Of a stretch of DNA of 10,330 nt, positions 1 to 6,444 are shown one piece after another. Where the stretch lies: NCBI GenBank assembly GCA_029821455.1, contig JALGTI010000086.1, positions 1 through 10,330 of the forward strand, in the 5' to 3' direction. The stretch is from Candidatus Zipacnadia bacterium (lineage in GTDB: Bacteria > Armatimonadota > Zipacnadia > Zipacnadales > Zipacnadaceae). Each line of letters starts with the position of its first letter. Position 1 is the stretch's first letter. Under the pieces are notes generated by a model that did no database searches, was not told the DNA's origin, and saw only the letters and a program-made list of their open reading frames with translations. The position numbers and the translations under genes are program-made.

Positions 1-1127
1 AGGCCGAGCTTCGGCAGATAGAAGTACATCAGTCGGGCCAGTGGCCCTCCCATGATCACGGATAGGAGTGCGAGCACAGCCAGAAAAAAGCCCCACGTCC
101 ACCAGTCTCGCCCCACGATCAGCGCCACTACCACCATCAGCAGCGTGATAAGCCCAACGTAGCCGCAGTGCTCACTGAAGGACAGACCCGCGTAGGTGCC
201 ATTGGCCGGGTTGCCGAGCGCGAACGGCCACACAAAGGCTACAAGTTCCGCAGGCTGGAGGGCACGTTGTTGCTGGAAGCGCCAACCGGCTTCACATGGC
301 ACTGCACTGCCACGTGACGAATTGTTGCCCAGTTCCATCGTCGGGAGCAACTGCGCGCACCCCAGCATCAGGCCCAGGCCAAACGCCAGGCCGAGCTGTC
401 TCACCAAGCGGACGTGCCGTCGCCCTGCTTGGCCCCTGGCCACCGCCACCAACGCATACATGCCCGCCGTCAGCCACACATACGCCACGATTTGCATGTG
501 CCCGGCCAATAGTGACAGCCCCAAGCAGCCAGCCAACACAATGACGCCGCTGCGACGCCCCCCCCTGATGAGCTCAATGCCCAGCAAGCAGCCCGGCAGC
601 CAGGTGAGACTGTTGACAAGGGCCGGCAGCTCACTCCAGGTGACGAAGAAACCGCCCATTGCGAAGGCCAGACCGGCGAGGGCTGCTCCCCAATACCCCA
701 GCCCTATCTGCCGGCAGTACAGGTACGTGAGCACCAAAGCAATGGCACAGTGTAGGGCGAGGCTGAAGGCCAAGAAGTTGACCGCTGGGATTACGAGTAG
801 CAGCCAGTTGGGTGGGTAGAAGACCTCAGACTGGCCATTGCCAACAATAGGGTAGCCGCAGTACTGGTATGGATTCCACAGGGGCAACTCACCAGAGCGC
901 AGGGCCCGGTTCAGCAGCACCCGCCACGGATACACCTGAGCCACCCCATCCCACAGCAGGGCGTCCCAGGCATACGTCTGGCCGTTCTCGGCTGCTTCTG
1001 AGGCCCACGGCTGCATCTGCTGCTGCCATTCTGCGCCCAGTGGCACACCAACGCTCAACCAGAAGACAGCCACAGCAATGGCTAGCGCTACGAGAAGTTG
1101 AGGCCCTGTTATGCGTGCCAGATACAT
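1..1127 (-). CDS. YfhO-family multi-spanning membrane protein, probable glycosyltransferase (3' part cut by window edge)
   Basis: The minus-strand frame is open from an ATG at 1125-1127 to the left edge, giving 375 residues with no stop; an in-frame TGA lies three codons upstream of the ATG, which supports this start. Residues about 8-30 form a first membrane segment. An extracytoplasmic stretch follows with the pattern seen in YfhO proteins: an acidic WDG region near 60, then WNPYQYCGYP at 84-93 and a QSEVFYPPNW segment at 99-108. Many hydrophobic helices come after, and an LLPTMEL motif lies deeper in the protein. The YfhO family (PF09586) is related to GT-C glycosyltransferases that take sugars from polyprenyl-phosphate donors and modify wall or lipid polymers. 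The full protein is usually much longer, so the C-terminal part lies outside the window. No strong ribosome site precedes the ATG. It lies downstream of the small SMR-like gene, which may serve the same pathway. The family call is from remembered motifs; the exact substrate is unknown. Confidence 0.82.
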   Translation of the reverse strand, partial: MYLARITGPQLLVALAIAVAVFWLSVGVPLGAEWQQQMQPWASEAAENGQTYAWDALLWDGVAQVYPWRVLLNRALRSGELPLWNPYQYCGYPIVGNGQSEVFYPPNWLLLVIPAVNFLAFSLALHCAIALVLTYLYCRQIGLGYWGAALAGLAFAMGGFFVTWSELPALVNSLTWLPGCLLGIELIRGGRRSGVIVLAGCLGLSLLAGHMQIVAYVWLTAGMYALVAVARGQAGRRHVRLVRQLGLAFGLGLMLGCAQLLPTMELGNNSSRGSAVPCEAGWRFQQQRALQPAELVAFVWPFALGNPANGTYAGLSFSEHCGYVGLITLLMVVVALIVGRDWWTWGFFLAVLALLSVIMGGPLARLMYFYLPKLG

Positions 1128-1143
1128 ATCCCATCACAAACAA

Positions 1144-1169
1144 AGAAGACTGGCATCTGCCAGCCTTCT
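1144..1169 (-). terminator. Terminator-like hairpin after the SMR-like gene
   Basis: A near-perfect inverted repeat (core CTGGCA/TGCCAG at 1150-1155 and 1158-1163, extended past one mismatch by AGAAG/CTTCT at 1144-1148 and 1165-1169) lies 45 nt past the stop codon of the SMR-like gene. Read on the minus strand, it is followed by TTTGTTTG, a T-rich but interrupted tract. This fits a modest Rho-independent terminator that separates the SMR-like gene from the YfhO-like gene. The central loop is very short, so in RNA the innermost pair would open. It could also be a partial terminator or an mRNA-stabilising hairpin. Confidence 0.5.
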
Positions 1170-1213
1170 ATTGTACACGAATGCCTGCTCACACAAAAGA
1201 GCAGCGGGCGGCA

Positions 1214-1663
1214 TCATCGGGGTTCGGCCTGGATGGCCTGTGGCTGCACTGCTTCAGCGCTGGCACCGGTCCGGTAGCTCATCGCCATCACAGTCACACC
1301 GATGAGTATGATAGCCAGACCCGCGAGACGCAGGCCGGGTACCACCTCGTGCAGGAATCGCCAGGCCAGGAATGTAACCATCACGTAGCCAAGGGCGATC
1401 ATAGGGTAGGCGTACGACAAGTCCAGCCGCGAGAGCGCCACGATGTAAAAGAGGCTAGAAGTCCCGTAGCAAAAGAAACCCATAAAGACCCATATGTTGG
1501 TGAAGATGGAGGCCAGTACCTTCGGCGGCGGTGGCTTGAATCCGAGTTGGGAGATGCCTGCCTTCAGACAGATTTGCCCAACTGCCCCCAGCGCAATAGC
1601 CAAGAGCAGTATCGCGAGCGCGATTATCATAGTCCATCGTCCCTTGGTGCTGCGTGGTGACAT
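1214..1663 (-). CDS. Small four-helix SMR/EamA-type membrane protein (ArnE/ArnF-like)
   Basis: The protein has 149 residues and four predicted membrane helices at about 12-29, 53-75, 82-103 and 108-128. A GQICLKAG segment follows helix 1 and a LSYAYPMIALGYV segment lies in helix 3. Both patterns are typical of the DMT superfamily branch that includes ArnE/ArnF, proposed to flip undecaprenyl-phosphate-linked aminoarabinose. The frame is open further upstream to 1747, but ATG 1663 is preferred because GGAGG at 1672-1676 sits 8 nt before it. Helix 1 contains no acidic residue, whereas the drug exporter EmrE needs a membrane-embedded glutamate there, so proton-driven drug efflux is unlikely. The nearby YfhO-like gene makes transport of a lipid-linked sugar the best guess. 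The C-terminal tail of about 20 residues is rich in Ala and Gln and is probably disordered. An alternative start at the internal Met (1630) is possible but has no better ribosome site. Confidence 0.8.
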   Translation of the reverse strand: MSPRSTKGRWTMIIALAILLLAIALGAVGQICLKAGISQLGFKPPPPKVLASIFTNIWVFMGFFCYGTSSLFYIVALSRLDLSYAYPMIALGYVMVTFLAWRFLHEVVPGLRLAGLAIILIGVTVMAMSYRTGASAEAVQPQAIQAEPR

Positions 1664-1671
1664 ACGGCTAT

Positions 1672-1676
1672 CCTCC
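1672..1676 (-). promoter_or_regulatory. Shine-Dalgarno site that fixes the SMR-like start
   Basis: GGAGG on the minus strand lies 8 nt before ATG 1663. The longer possible start at 1747 would place the inverted repeat inside the coding region and add a polar, cysteine-containing N-terminus unlike small multidrug-type proteins. This site therefore decides for the shorter form. Confidence 0.75.
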
Positions 1677-1690
1677 GGCAGACATAGTTG

Positions 1691-1733
1691 GCCGCAGTTC
1701 GCACCCGTGGCGCTCCCGGACGCGAACTGCGGC
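1691..1733. repeat. 12-bp perfect inverted repeat in the leader of the SMR-like gene
   Basis: GCCGCAGTTCGC at 1691-1702 is exactly complementary to GCGAACTGCGGC at 1722-1733, with a 19-nt spacer that can itself form a short CCG/CGG pairing. It lies between the corrinoid-protein stop and the SMR-like gene, about 14 nt upstream of that gene's Shine-Dalgarno sequence. There is no T-tract after it on either strand, so it is not a canonical intrinsic terminator. It could be an mRNA-stabilising or translational-control hairpin or an operator for a dimeric regulator. Confidence 0.7.
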
Positions 1734-1786
1734 TCGATGGTCTTCAACGCTGCACTTGACGCCTGGCGCCCATACTGCTGTGTCGG

Positions 1787-2419
1787 CTAGCCTATCAATT
1801 CAGCAGCGAGGTCTACGGCCGAGGCAGCATCGGGCGCATACCCATCGGCGCCAATCTCATCGGCGTAGCTCTGGGTCACCGGTGCCCCGCCAATCATTAC
1901 CTTGACCTTGTCTCGTACACCAGCCTCGCTCAAGGCGTCAATGGTATCCTTCATTGACGGCATCGTGGTCGTCAGCAAGGCGCTCAGGGCCACGACATTC
2001 GCACCCATCTCATTGACGGACTCGACGTACTTCTCCGGGCTTACATCCACCTGCAAGTCAACAACCTCGTAGCCACCGCCCTCCAACATCATAGCAACCA
2101 GGTTCTTGCCGATGTCGTGGAGGTCGCCCTTTACCGTCCCAATGATGACCTTGCCACGTGGCTCGATGCCACTCTCGACAATCAGCGGCTTGATAATATC
2201 CATTCCGGCGTGCATCGCGCGGGCGGCAATCAGCACCTCGGGCACATAGAACTCGTTGTTCTTGAACTTCACACCTACCACATTCATCCCCGCAATCAGC
2301 CCCTCATTGATGATATCCTCCACACCCACGCTTTCATCCACAGCCTCCTGCGTCAGTTTGGCGACCTTATCGCGATCTCCTGCGATCACAGCTTCTCCAA
2401 GAGCTTGCAGATCTGCCAT
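1787..2419 (-). CDS. Corrinoid protein (methyltransferase-cognate, MtbC/MttC type)
   Basis: This 210-residue cytoplasmic protein carries a methyl group on a bound cobamide between a substrate methyltransferase and an acceptor. It has an N-terminal helical B12-binding cap at about 1-85, including the NNEFYVPEVLIAARAM stretch at 54-69. A Rossmann-like cobalamin domain follows. The D99-x-H101-x-x-G104 motif supplies the histidine that replaces the lower axial ligand of cobalt. SALLTTTM and GGAPV further on are the usual loops around the nucleotide tail. Length and motifs match the corrinoid-protein family of methylamine and glycine-betaine type systems. AGGAGG at 2428-2433, 8 nt before the ATG, is an ideal ribosome site. 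It directly follows the corrinoid activase gene, the expected partner. No MttB/MtbB-type methyltransferase or MtbA-type transferase is present, so the substrate cannot be named from this window. Confidence 0.95.
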   Translation of the reverse strand: MADLQALGEAVIAGDRDKVAKLTQEAVDESVGVEDIINEGLIAGMNVVGVKFKNNEFYVPEVLIAARAMHAGMDIIKPLIVESGIEPRGKVIIGTVKGDLHDIGKNLVAMMLEGGGYEVVDLQVDVSPEKYVESVNEMGANVVALSALLTTTMPSMKDTIDALSEAGVRDKVKVMIGGAPVTQSYADEIGADGYAPDAASAVDLAAELIG

Positions 2420-2478
2420 CTGTGCGACCTCCTGTCAAGATTGTGGCCCCTCGGCCTGGTTGTTCTTGTGACTTACCC

Positions 2479-2503
2479 CGCGCCGCGATTCTTCGCCGGC
2501 GCG
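2479..2503. repeat. GC-rich inverted repeat between the activase and corrinoid-protein genes
   Basis: CGCGCCG at 2479-2485 is complementary to CGGCGCG at 2497-2503, with an 11-nt loop, in the 99-nt gap between the two genes. No U-run follows on the minus strand. A segmental processing or stabilising hairpin that lets the corrinoid protein be made in excess of the activase is possible, but this is inference. Confidence 0.45.
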
Positions 2504-2518
2504 TGGATACCTTCCTGC

Positions 2519-4351
2519 TTAGGGGAAAAGCATTGTTTCCATAAAAGTCATCTGGAATTCGGGCTTGCGCATCAATTCAATGTGCTCAGCCGCCCGTGCG
2601 ACCTGGCAAGCATACCCTCTTTCGCCCCTAGAAATCAAGGCCAAAACCGCACCGGCACCGGCGGCGTTGCCGACTGCGCGCACTTTTTCAAGCGGGACAG
2701 GAGGCAATAGACCGATGCGCAGGGCGCTGGCCGGGTCAATGTAATTGCCGAACGCCCCGGCAATCAGCACCTCCTCGAGATCGTTCACATCCAGGCTCAC
2801 CTCCGCTAGTAGCAGTTGCACTGCCGCTCGCACTGCGCCCTTGGCCAGTTGTATCTCGCGCACGTCGCGCTGAGTTAGCGCGATCGGACCGTTGTTGCCG
2901 CTGTTTTCTGCCAGGATGATGCGCCTGTCATTACCCTCTCCCTGCAACCGGCTGGCAATCTGGGGGGCCAGGCCATCTTCATCAGGCACAAAGCGCCCCA
3001 TCGGGTCTACCACACCCGTTTCCAAAGCCACTGCCATCGCGTCGAACAGCCCCGACCCGCAGATGCCCTCGGGCGGAAGCTGGTCAATCGTGGTCACGGT
3101 GATATCTTCGCCATCGCGCCATACGTGGTCAATGGCACCCGGTCCGGCCCGCATCCCAGCCTCAATCTGTGCCCCTTCAAAGGCCGGTCCGGCGGCGCAT
3201 GAGGCTACCAACAGGCGCTCTCCGGACCATAATGCCACCTCGCCGTTAGTGCCAATATCCACCGCCAGGCACGGCTTCTCGCGGTCTGTGAGCCTCTCCG
3301 CAGCGATGACGCCCACGGTGTCAGCACCCACAAAGCCGGCAATGCACGGCAGGCAGAATACGTTAGCTCTGGGGTAGATGTCCAAGCCGGCCTCAGAAGC
3401 CTGCAGATCAACGGGGTCTGCAGTGACCGGTATGTAGGGGGCCTCGGCCAGGTAGCGCGCGTCCAGGCCCAGGAATAGATGGTGCATACAGGTGTTGCCC
3501 ACTACAGTCGCATCGAAGACCTCGCGGCGATCTGCGCCGATCCGCTCCAGGGCCACGCCAATAGTTTCATTAGCGACGCCAACGGCCTCTTCCCGCAGGA
3601 CGGCAGCTCCCTTTGGCTCTCTGTTGGCAAATTCAATGCGCGAGACCACATCGGCCCCGTGCTGTGTCTGGGGGTTGTGCAGCGCAGCACTGGATAGGAT
3701 CTCACCGCTGCCGAGGTCCACTATGTACGAGACAACCGTGGTTGTGCCGATATCAATTGCTGCCCCCAGACATCGCCCGCCAGCACTGGCGGGAACCACA
3801 TCCACCAGCCGATTGCCCGTACAGGTAGCAAGCACGCGGAACTCGTCGTCTCGCAAGGCAGCCGACAGGCCGCGCAAAGCTTGCGGGTAGGCAACGAGAC
3901 CTGCGTAGGTTTCAGCCAATGCATCGGCCAGCCGTCGAAAGTCGCTGCGTTGGTCCTCAAGAGAGGGTGGGGATAGTTCGAGCCAATGTTGCCGGGCGTA
4001 GGGGGCGCGTTCGACCCCGGCCAGGAAGTCCGCCTCCAGCACCTTCTCGCCGATGACCCGGGAGGCCGGCGGGACCGTCGCGACCACGTCTTCCACTGCT
4101 TGGGTCTGGCAGGCGAGCCGCAGCCCCTCAGCAAGCTGCTCAGCGCTGAGGCGCTCAAGTTCTGCCTCGCTGGGTTCGGAGACTTCGCCCTGCTCAATGA
4201 TGACCAGGCACTTGCCACACATCCCCCGCCCCCCACATGGCAAGTTCATCTGCAATCCAGCTTGCTGGGCTGCATCTGACAGTATTGTGCCCGGAGGAAC
4301 CGTTACCGTTTCTCCCCCGGGCAGGAATGTTATCCGAACCACATCTGACAT
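2519..4351 (-). CDS. Corrinoid activase: 2Fe-2S ferredoxin plus ASKHA ATPase domain protein (RamA/RACE-like, DUF4445)
   Basis: The 610-residue protein is predicted to reduce inactive Co(II) corrinoid to Co(I) in an ATP-dependent way. The N-terminal domain (about 1-95) has plant-type 2Fe-2S ferredoxin cysteines C39, C45, C48 and C81, in the C-x5-C-x2-C-x32-C pattern. A linker region follows to about 190. The C-terminal ASKHA (actin/Hsp70-like) domain begins with the phosphate-binding DIGTTT at 200-205. A second DIGTNGE motif lies in the middle, and GAFGNYIDP lies near the end. This order matches bacterial COG3894 proteins such as the RACo activator of the acetyl-CoA pathway and activators of O-demethylase or betaine systems. 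Archaeal RamA differs in having C-terminal 4Fe-4S sites. The ATG is preceded by GAGG 9 nt upstream, and only 18 nt separate it from the TPR gene. The following gene encodes a likely corrinoid substrate for it. Confidence 0.93.
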   Translation of the reverse strand: MSDVVRITFLPGGETVTVPPGTILSDAAQQAGLQMNLPCGGRGMCGKCLVIIEQGEVSEPSEAELERLSAEQLAEGLRLACQTQAVEDVVATVPPASRVIGEKVLEADFLAGVERAPYARQHWLELSPPSLEDQRSDFRRLADALAETYAGLVAYPQALRGLSAALRDDEFRVLATCTGNRLVDVVPASAGGRCLGAAIDIGTTTVVSYIVDLGSGEILSSAALHNPQTQHGADVVSRIEFANREPKGAAVLREEAVGVANETIGVALERIGADRREVFDATVVGNTCMHHLFLGLDARYLAEAPYIPVTADPVDLQASEAGLDIYPRANVFCLPCIAGFVGADTVGVIAAERLTDREKPCLAVDIGTNGEVALWSGERLLVASCAAGPAFEGAQIEAGMRAGPGAIDHVWRDGEDITVTTIDQLPPEGICGSGLFDAMAVALETGVVDPMGRFVPDEDGLAPQIASRLQGEGNDRRIILAENSGNNGPIALTQRDVREIQLAKGAVRAAVQLLLAEVSLDVNDLEEVLIAGAFGNYIDPASALRIGLLPPVPLEKVRAVGNAAGAGAVLALISRGERGYACQVARAAEHIELMRKPEFQMTFMETMLFP

Positions 4352-4369
4352 TCGCTGTTGCCTCGATTG

Positions 4370-4726
4370 CTACTGATAGTAACTCAATTGCTTCCGGGCT
4401 TCCTGCCCCTCCTTACTCGACGGGTCCATCTCTACTATGCGCTCGAAGACAGGCTTGGCCTCCTCAAACATCCCCAGCATTGTGAAGTACTTCGCCAGGT
4501 CAAGCTGATAGGTCAGATTCTCGGGCTCCAATTTGATAGCTTTCTCGAATTGCTGCTGAGCGAGGTCAAAATCACCGATGTGATTGAAGGTACAGTGAGC
4601 CAGTCCCCACCACGCGGACGCGCAATCTGGGGCCGCGGCCAACACAGCCTTGAACAGCGCGTCTGCCTGATCGTACTGGCCATTGATGCGCAACTGGTGT
4701 GCTTGCTCGAGCTTGTTGGTGTCCAT
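4370..4726 (-). CDS. Small TPR-repeat protein
   Basis: The 118-residue soluble protein consists almost wholly of three tetratricopeptide repeats at roughly 5-38, 39-72 and 73-107. They show the usual alternation of small and aromatic residues (GQYDQADALFKAVL, GDFDLAQQQFEKAIKLEP, GMFEEAKPVFERIVEMDP). There is no signal peptide, membrane segment or catalytic domain. AGGAG at 4733-4737 lies 6 nt before the ATG. The gene sits 85 nt after fmt and 18 nt before the activase gene, so it is probably cotranscribed with the activase. TPR proteins are protein-protein scaffolds. A role in assembling or docking the corrinoid system is suggested only by position; a general housekeeping role is equally possible. 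Confidence 0.88.
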   Translation of the reverse strand: MDTNKLEQAHQLRINGQYDQADALFKAVLAAAPDCASAWWGLAHCTFNHIGDFDLAQQQFEKAIKLEPENLTYQLDLAKYFTMLGMFEEAKPVFERIVEMDPSSKEGQEARKQLSYYQ

Positions 4727-4811
4727 ACCGGACTCCTGCGGGCGTACTGCACTGTGGGCAACCTGCTCACAGCAAGATAATCACCATAATGGCGCACTAT
4801 CGAGTGATGCT

Positions 4812-5762
4812 CTATATATGCCCGCTTTTTCCCAAGCTGTCACCGACACCCAGGCGCGCCCCCCGCAAGTAGTCCGTCGCCGGCATTGCCCGCTTGCCCT
4901 CTGGTTGCACCAACTCCAGTCTTAGCGCTCCCCACCCAGTCGCCACTAGCACATCCCCATCCGTGTCTATTTCTACAATCCTCCCTGGTTCACCTGCCCC
5001 AACGCTCACATTTTCTGCCAGACTTGTCCGGATAAGCTTAACCCTGCGCCCTTGCACATCACACCATGCGCCCGGCCACTCCCCACAGGCCCGCACCAGG
5101 TTCACGATATCGGCAGCAGGCCGTCCCCAGTCAATCTCCCCGGATGCCTTTGTCAGGAGCGGCCCGTAGGTCGCTTGCGCATCGTCCTGTGGCACTCGCG
5201 GCGCCTCCCCCCGCGCCAGAAGCCCCAGTGCTTCAGCCAGTAACTCAATTCCGACTTCCGTCAGCCTCACCGTCAGACTCTGGCTGTCGTCCTCGGGCTC
5301 GATTGAGACTGCCTGCTGCAAGATAATATCCCCGGCGTCCACTTCCTGGGCAATATGTTGCACTGTTACCCCTGTTTCTGTCAAGCCCTGCATTAGGGCA
5401 TGCTGGACCGGAGCCGCCCCTCGCAGCTTGGGCAGCAGCGAATAGTGCACATTCACCGCCGCTATTTTGGGCAGCTCCAGAAGCTTACGGCTAAGTATCT
5501 GCCCGTAGGCGACGACGACAAAGAGGTCGGCATTCAGGGTAGCAAGCTCGGCGATGAACTCCGGTTCGTTCGCTTTCTGCGGCTGCAGGACCGGTACTAC
5601 TAATTCTTCGGCACGGTGCTTGACGGACGGTGCAGCCAGTATCCGCCCCCGACCCTTGGGGCGGTCTGGCTGGGTCACCACAGCCACCAGCAAATGCTCC
5701 TGCCTGATAGTGTCCAGATAGGGCACCGCACACTCAGGGGTGCCGAAGAATACGACCCTCAC
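4812..5762 (-). CDS. fmt: Methionyl-tRNA formyltransferase
   Basis: The enzyme moves a formyl group from 10-formyl-tetrahydrofolate to initiator Met-tRNA in the cytoplasm. At 316 residues it has the normal family length. The N-terminal FFGTPE motif, the basic PKGRGR loop near 34-40, and the catalytic triad positions N104, H106 and D142 (in NVHYSLLP and DAGDI) are all present. SLLP at 108-111 followed by RGAAPVQ is the formyl-folate site signature. The C-terminal OB-like tRNA-binding domain occupies about 210-316. The start is GTG, overlapping the def stop as GTGA, with GGGAG at 5771-5775 placed 8 nt upstream. This overlap implies translational coupling to def. Nothing appears truncated. Confidence 0.97.
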   Translation of the reverse strand: MRVVFFGTPECAVPYLDTIRQEHLLVAVVTQPDRPKGRGRILAAPSVKHRAEELVVPVLQPQKANEPEFIAELATLNADLFVVVAYGQILSRKLLELPKIAAVNVHYSLLPKLRGAAPVQHALMQGLTETGVTVQHIAQEVDAGDIILQQAVSIEPEDDSQSLTVRLTEVGIELLAEALGLLARGEAPRVPQDDAQATYGPLLTKASGEIDWGRPAADIVNLVRACGEWPGAWCDVQGRRVKLIRTSLAENVSVGAGEPGRIVEIDTDGDVLVATGWGALRLELVQPEGKRAMPATDYLRGARLGVGDSLGKSGHI

Positions 5763-6367
5763 TGCTTGCTCTCCCTTTGCCGCAGCCTATCAAAACGCTC
5801 TACTGCCTCCTCCATCGTCGTGGGATCCAGCCGATAGCCCCTCTCATCCTCCTCATCGGGCACCATCCACGCCAGCGTATCCTTATCACAGCGGTCAATA
5901 AACAGGATGCCCTGGAGGTGGTCAATTTCATGCTGCAGGGCCCTGGCCAGCAGGCCGGAGGCCTCGATCACGACCTCATTGCCCTCCAAATCGTGGGCTT
6001 TCACCACAACTGCGGAGGCACGCTCTACCATTGCCAGCAGCGTTGGCAGGCTCAGACAGCCTTCATTGCCTGTTTGCGTATCCTTGCTCCGCTTGGTGAT
6101 AACCGGGTTGATCAGGCACCACGTCTGCCCCCAGACATCATCCTCATCTTTCTCCTCGTCCTCGTCTCGTGAAAGCAGTTCCCGCACGCAAATGGCGCGG
6201 AGCGACACTCCCACTTGCGGCGCAGCCAACCCCACGCCGGGCTCCTCAACCATCGTCTCTACCATACCAGCCATAAGCTGGCGCAGATCGTCATCCACCT
6301 GCTTGACCTTCTTGGCTTTCTTACGCAATACTGGATCCCCATAGTGGAATATCTTCAACTCATTCAT
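5759..6367 (-). CDS. def: Peptide deformylase with acidic insertion
   Basis: This metalloenzyme removes the N-formyl group from nascent proteins. Motif 1 GVGLAAPQ is at 44-51, motif 2 EGCLSLP at 102-108 with metal ligand C104, and motif 3 HEIDH at 146-150 with ligands H146 and H150 and catalytic E147. At 202 residues it is slightly long for the family. Part of the excess is a strongly acidic loop at 67-77 (DEDEEKDEDD) between motifs 1 and 2. The end is also acidic and basic, with DEEDER near 171-176. The start ATG has AGGA 7 nt upstream (6375-6378). A second ATG lies at 6363 but is out of frame. The stop overlaps the fmt start by 4 nt. Confidence 0.97.
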   Translation of the reverse strand: MNELKIFHYGDPVLRKKAKKVKQVDDDLRQLMAGMVETMVEEPGVGLAAPQVGVSLRAICVRELLSRDEDEEKDEDDVWGQTWCLINPVITKRSKDTQTGNEGCLSLPTLLAMVERASAVVVKAHDLEGNEVVIEASGLLARALQHEIDHLQGILFIDRCDKDTLAWMVPDEEDERGYRLDPTTMEEAVERFDRLRQRESKQ

Positions 6368-6380
6368 CCCTCAATCCTGT

Positions 6381-6420
6381 CCGGGCGCTCGGCGCCACCC
6401 GTCTGCTTATCCCCGCCCGG
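6381..6420. repeat. Inverted repeat in the propeller-def gap
   Basis: CCGGGCG at 6381-6387 is complementary to CGCCCGG at 6414-6420, with a 26-nt loop that itself contains the palindrome GGCGCC. It fills most of the 77-nt gap between the propeller gene and def. On the minus strand it ends just before the def ribosome site and has no T-tract, so it is not a clear terminator. It may lower readthrough or influence def translation. Confidence 0.4.
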
Positions 6421-6444
6421 GAAGTACCCTAACCCCACGACCCA

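Noticed and set aside
196..819. Plus-strand open frame of 207 codons
   Set aside because: It is antisense to the convincing YfhO-like frame and its product looks like random GC-rich translation.
889..1143. Minus-strand 84-codon frame overlapping the start of the YfhO-like gene
   Set aside because: It is out of frame with the membrane-protein reading, which has a coherent family pattern to the window edge; its product is Gly/Ala/Arg-rich noise.
1170..1175. TACAAT on the minus strand as a -10 box for the YfhO-like gene
   Set aside because: No convincing -35 lies at the right distance, and transcription would begin inside the terminator-like hairpin.
869..1660. Long plus-strand open frame of 263 codons
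   Set aside because: It lies antisense to the YfhO-like and SMR-like genes, has low-complexity Pro/His/Arg-rich sequence and no ribosome site, and is a shadow of the minus-strand coding.
1664..1786. Possible cobalamin riboswitch in the leader of the SMR-like gene
   Set aside because: Only about 120 nt are available, dominated by one simple hairpin; no B12-box-like conserved segment was recognised.
2433..2438. TTGACA on the minus strand, a perfect -35 box
   Set aside because: It overlaps the Shine-Dalgarno sequence of the corrinoid-protein gene, so a promoter there would start inside the coding region, and no good -10 follows.
4752..4806. Short inverted repeats in the fmt-TPR gap (CTGTG/CACAG and CACT/AGTG)
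   Set aside because: Stems of only 4-5 bp without a T-tract are expected by chance in a gap of this length.
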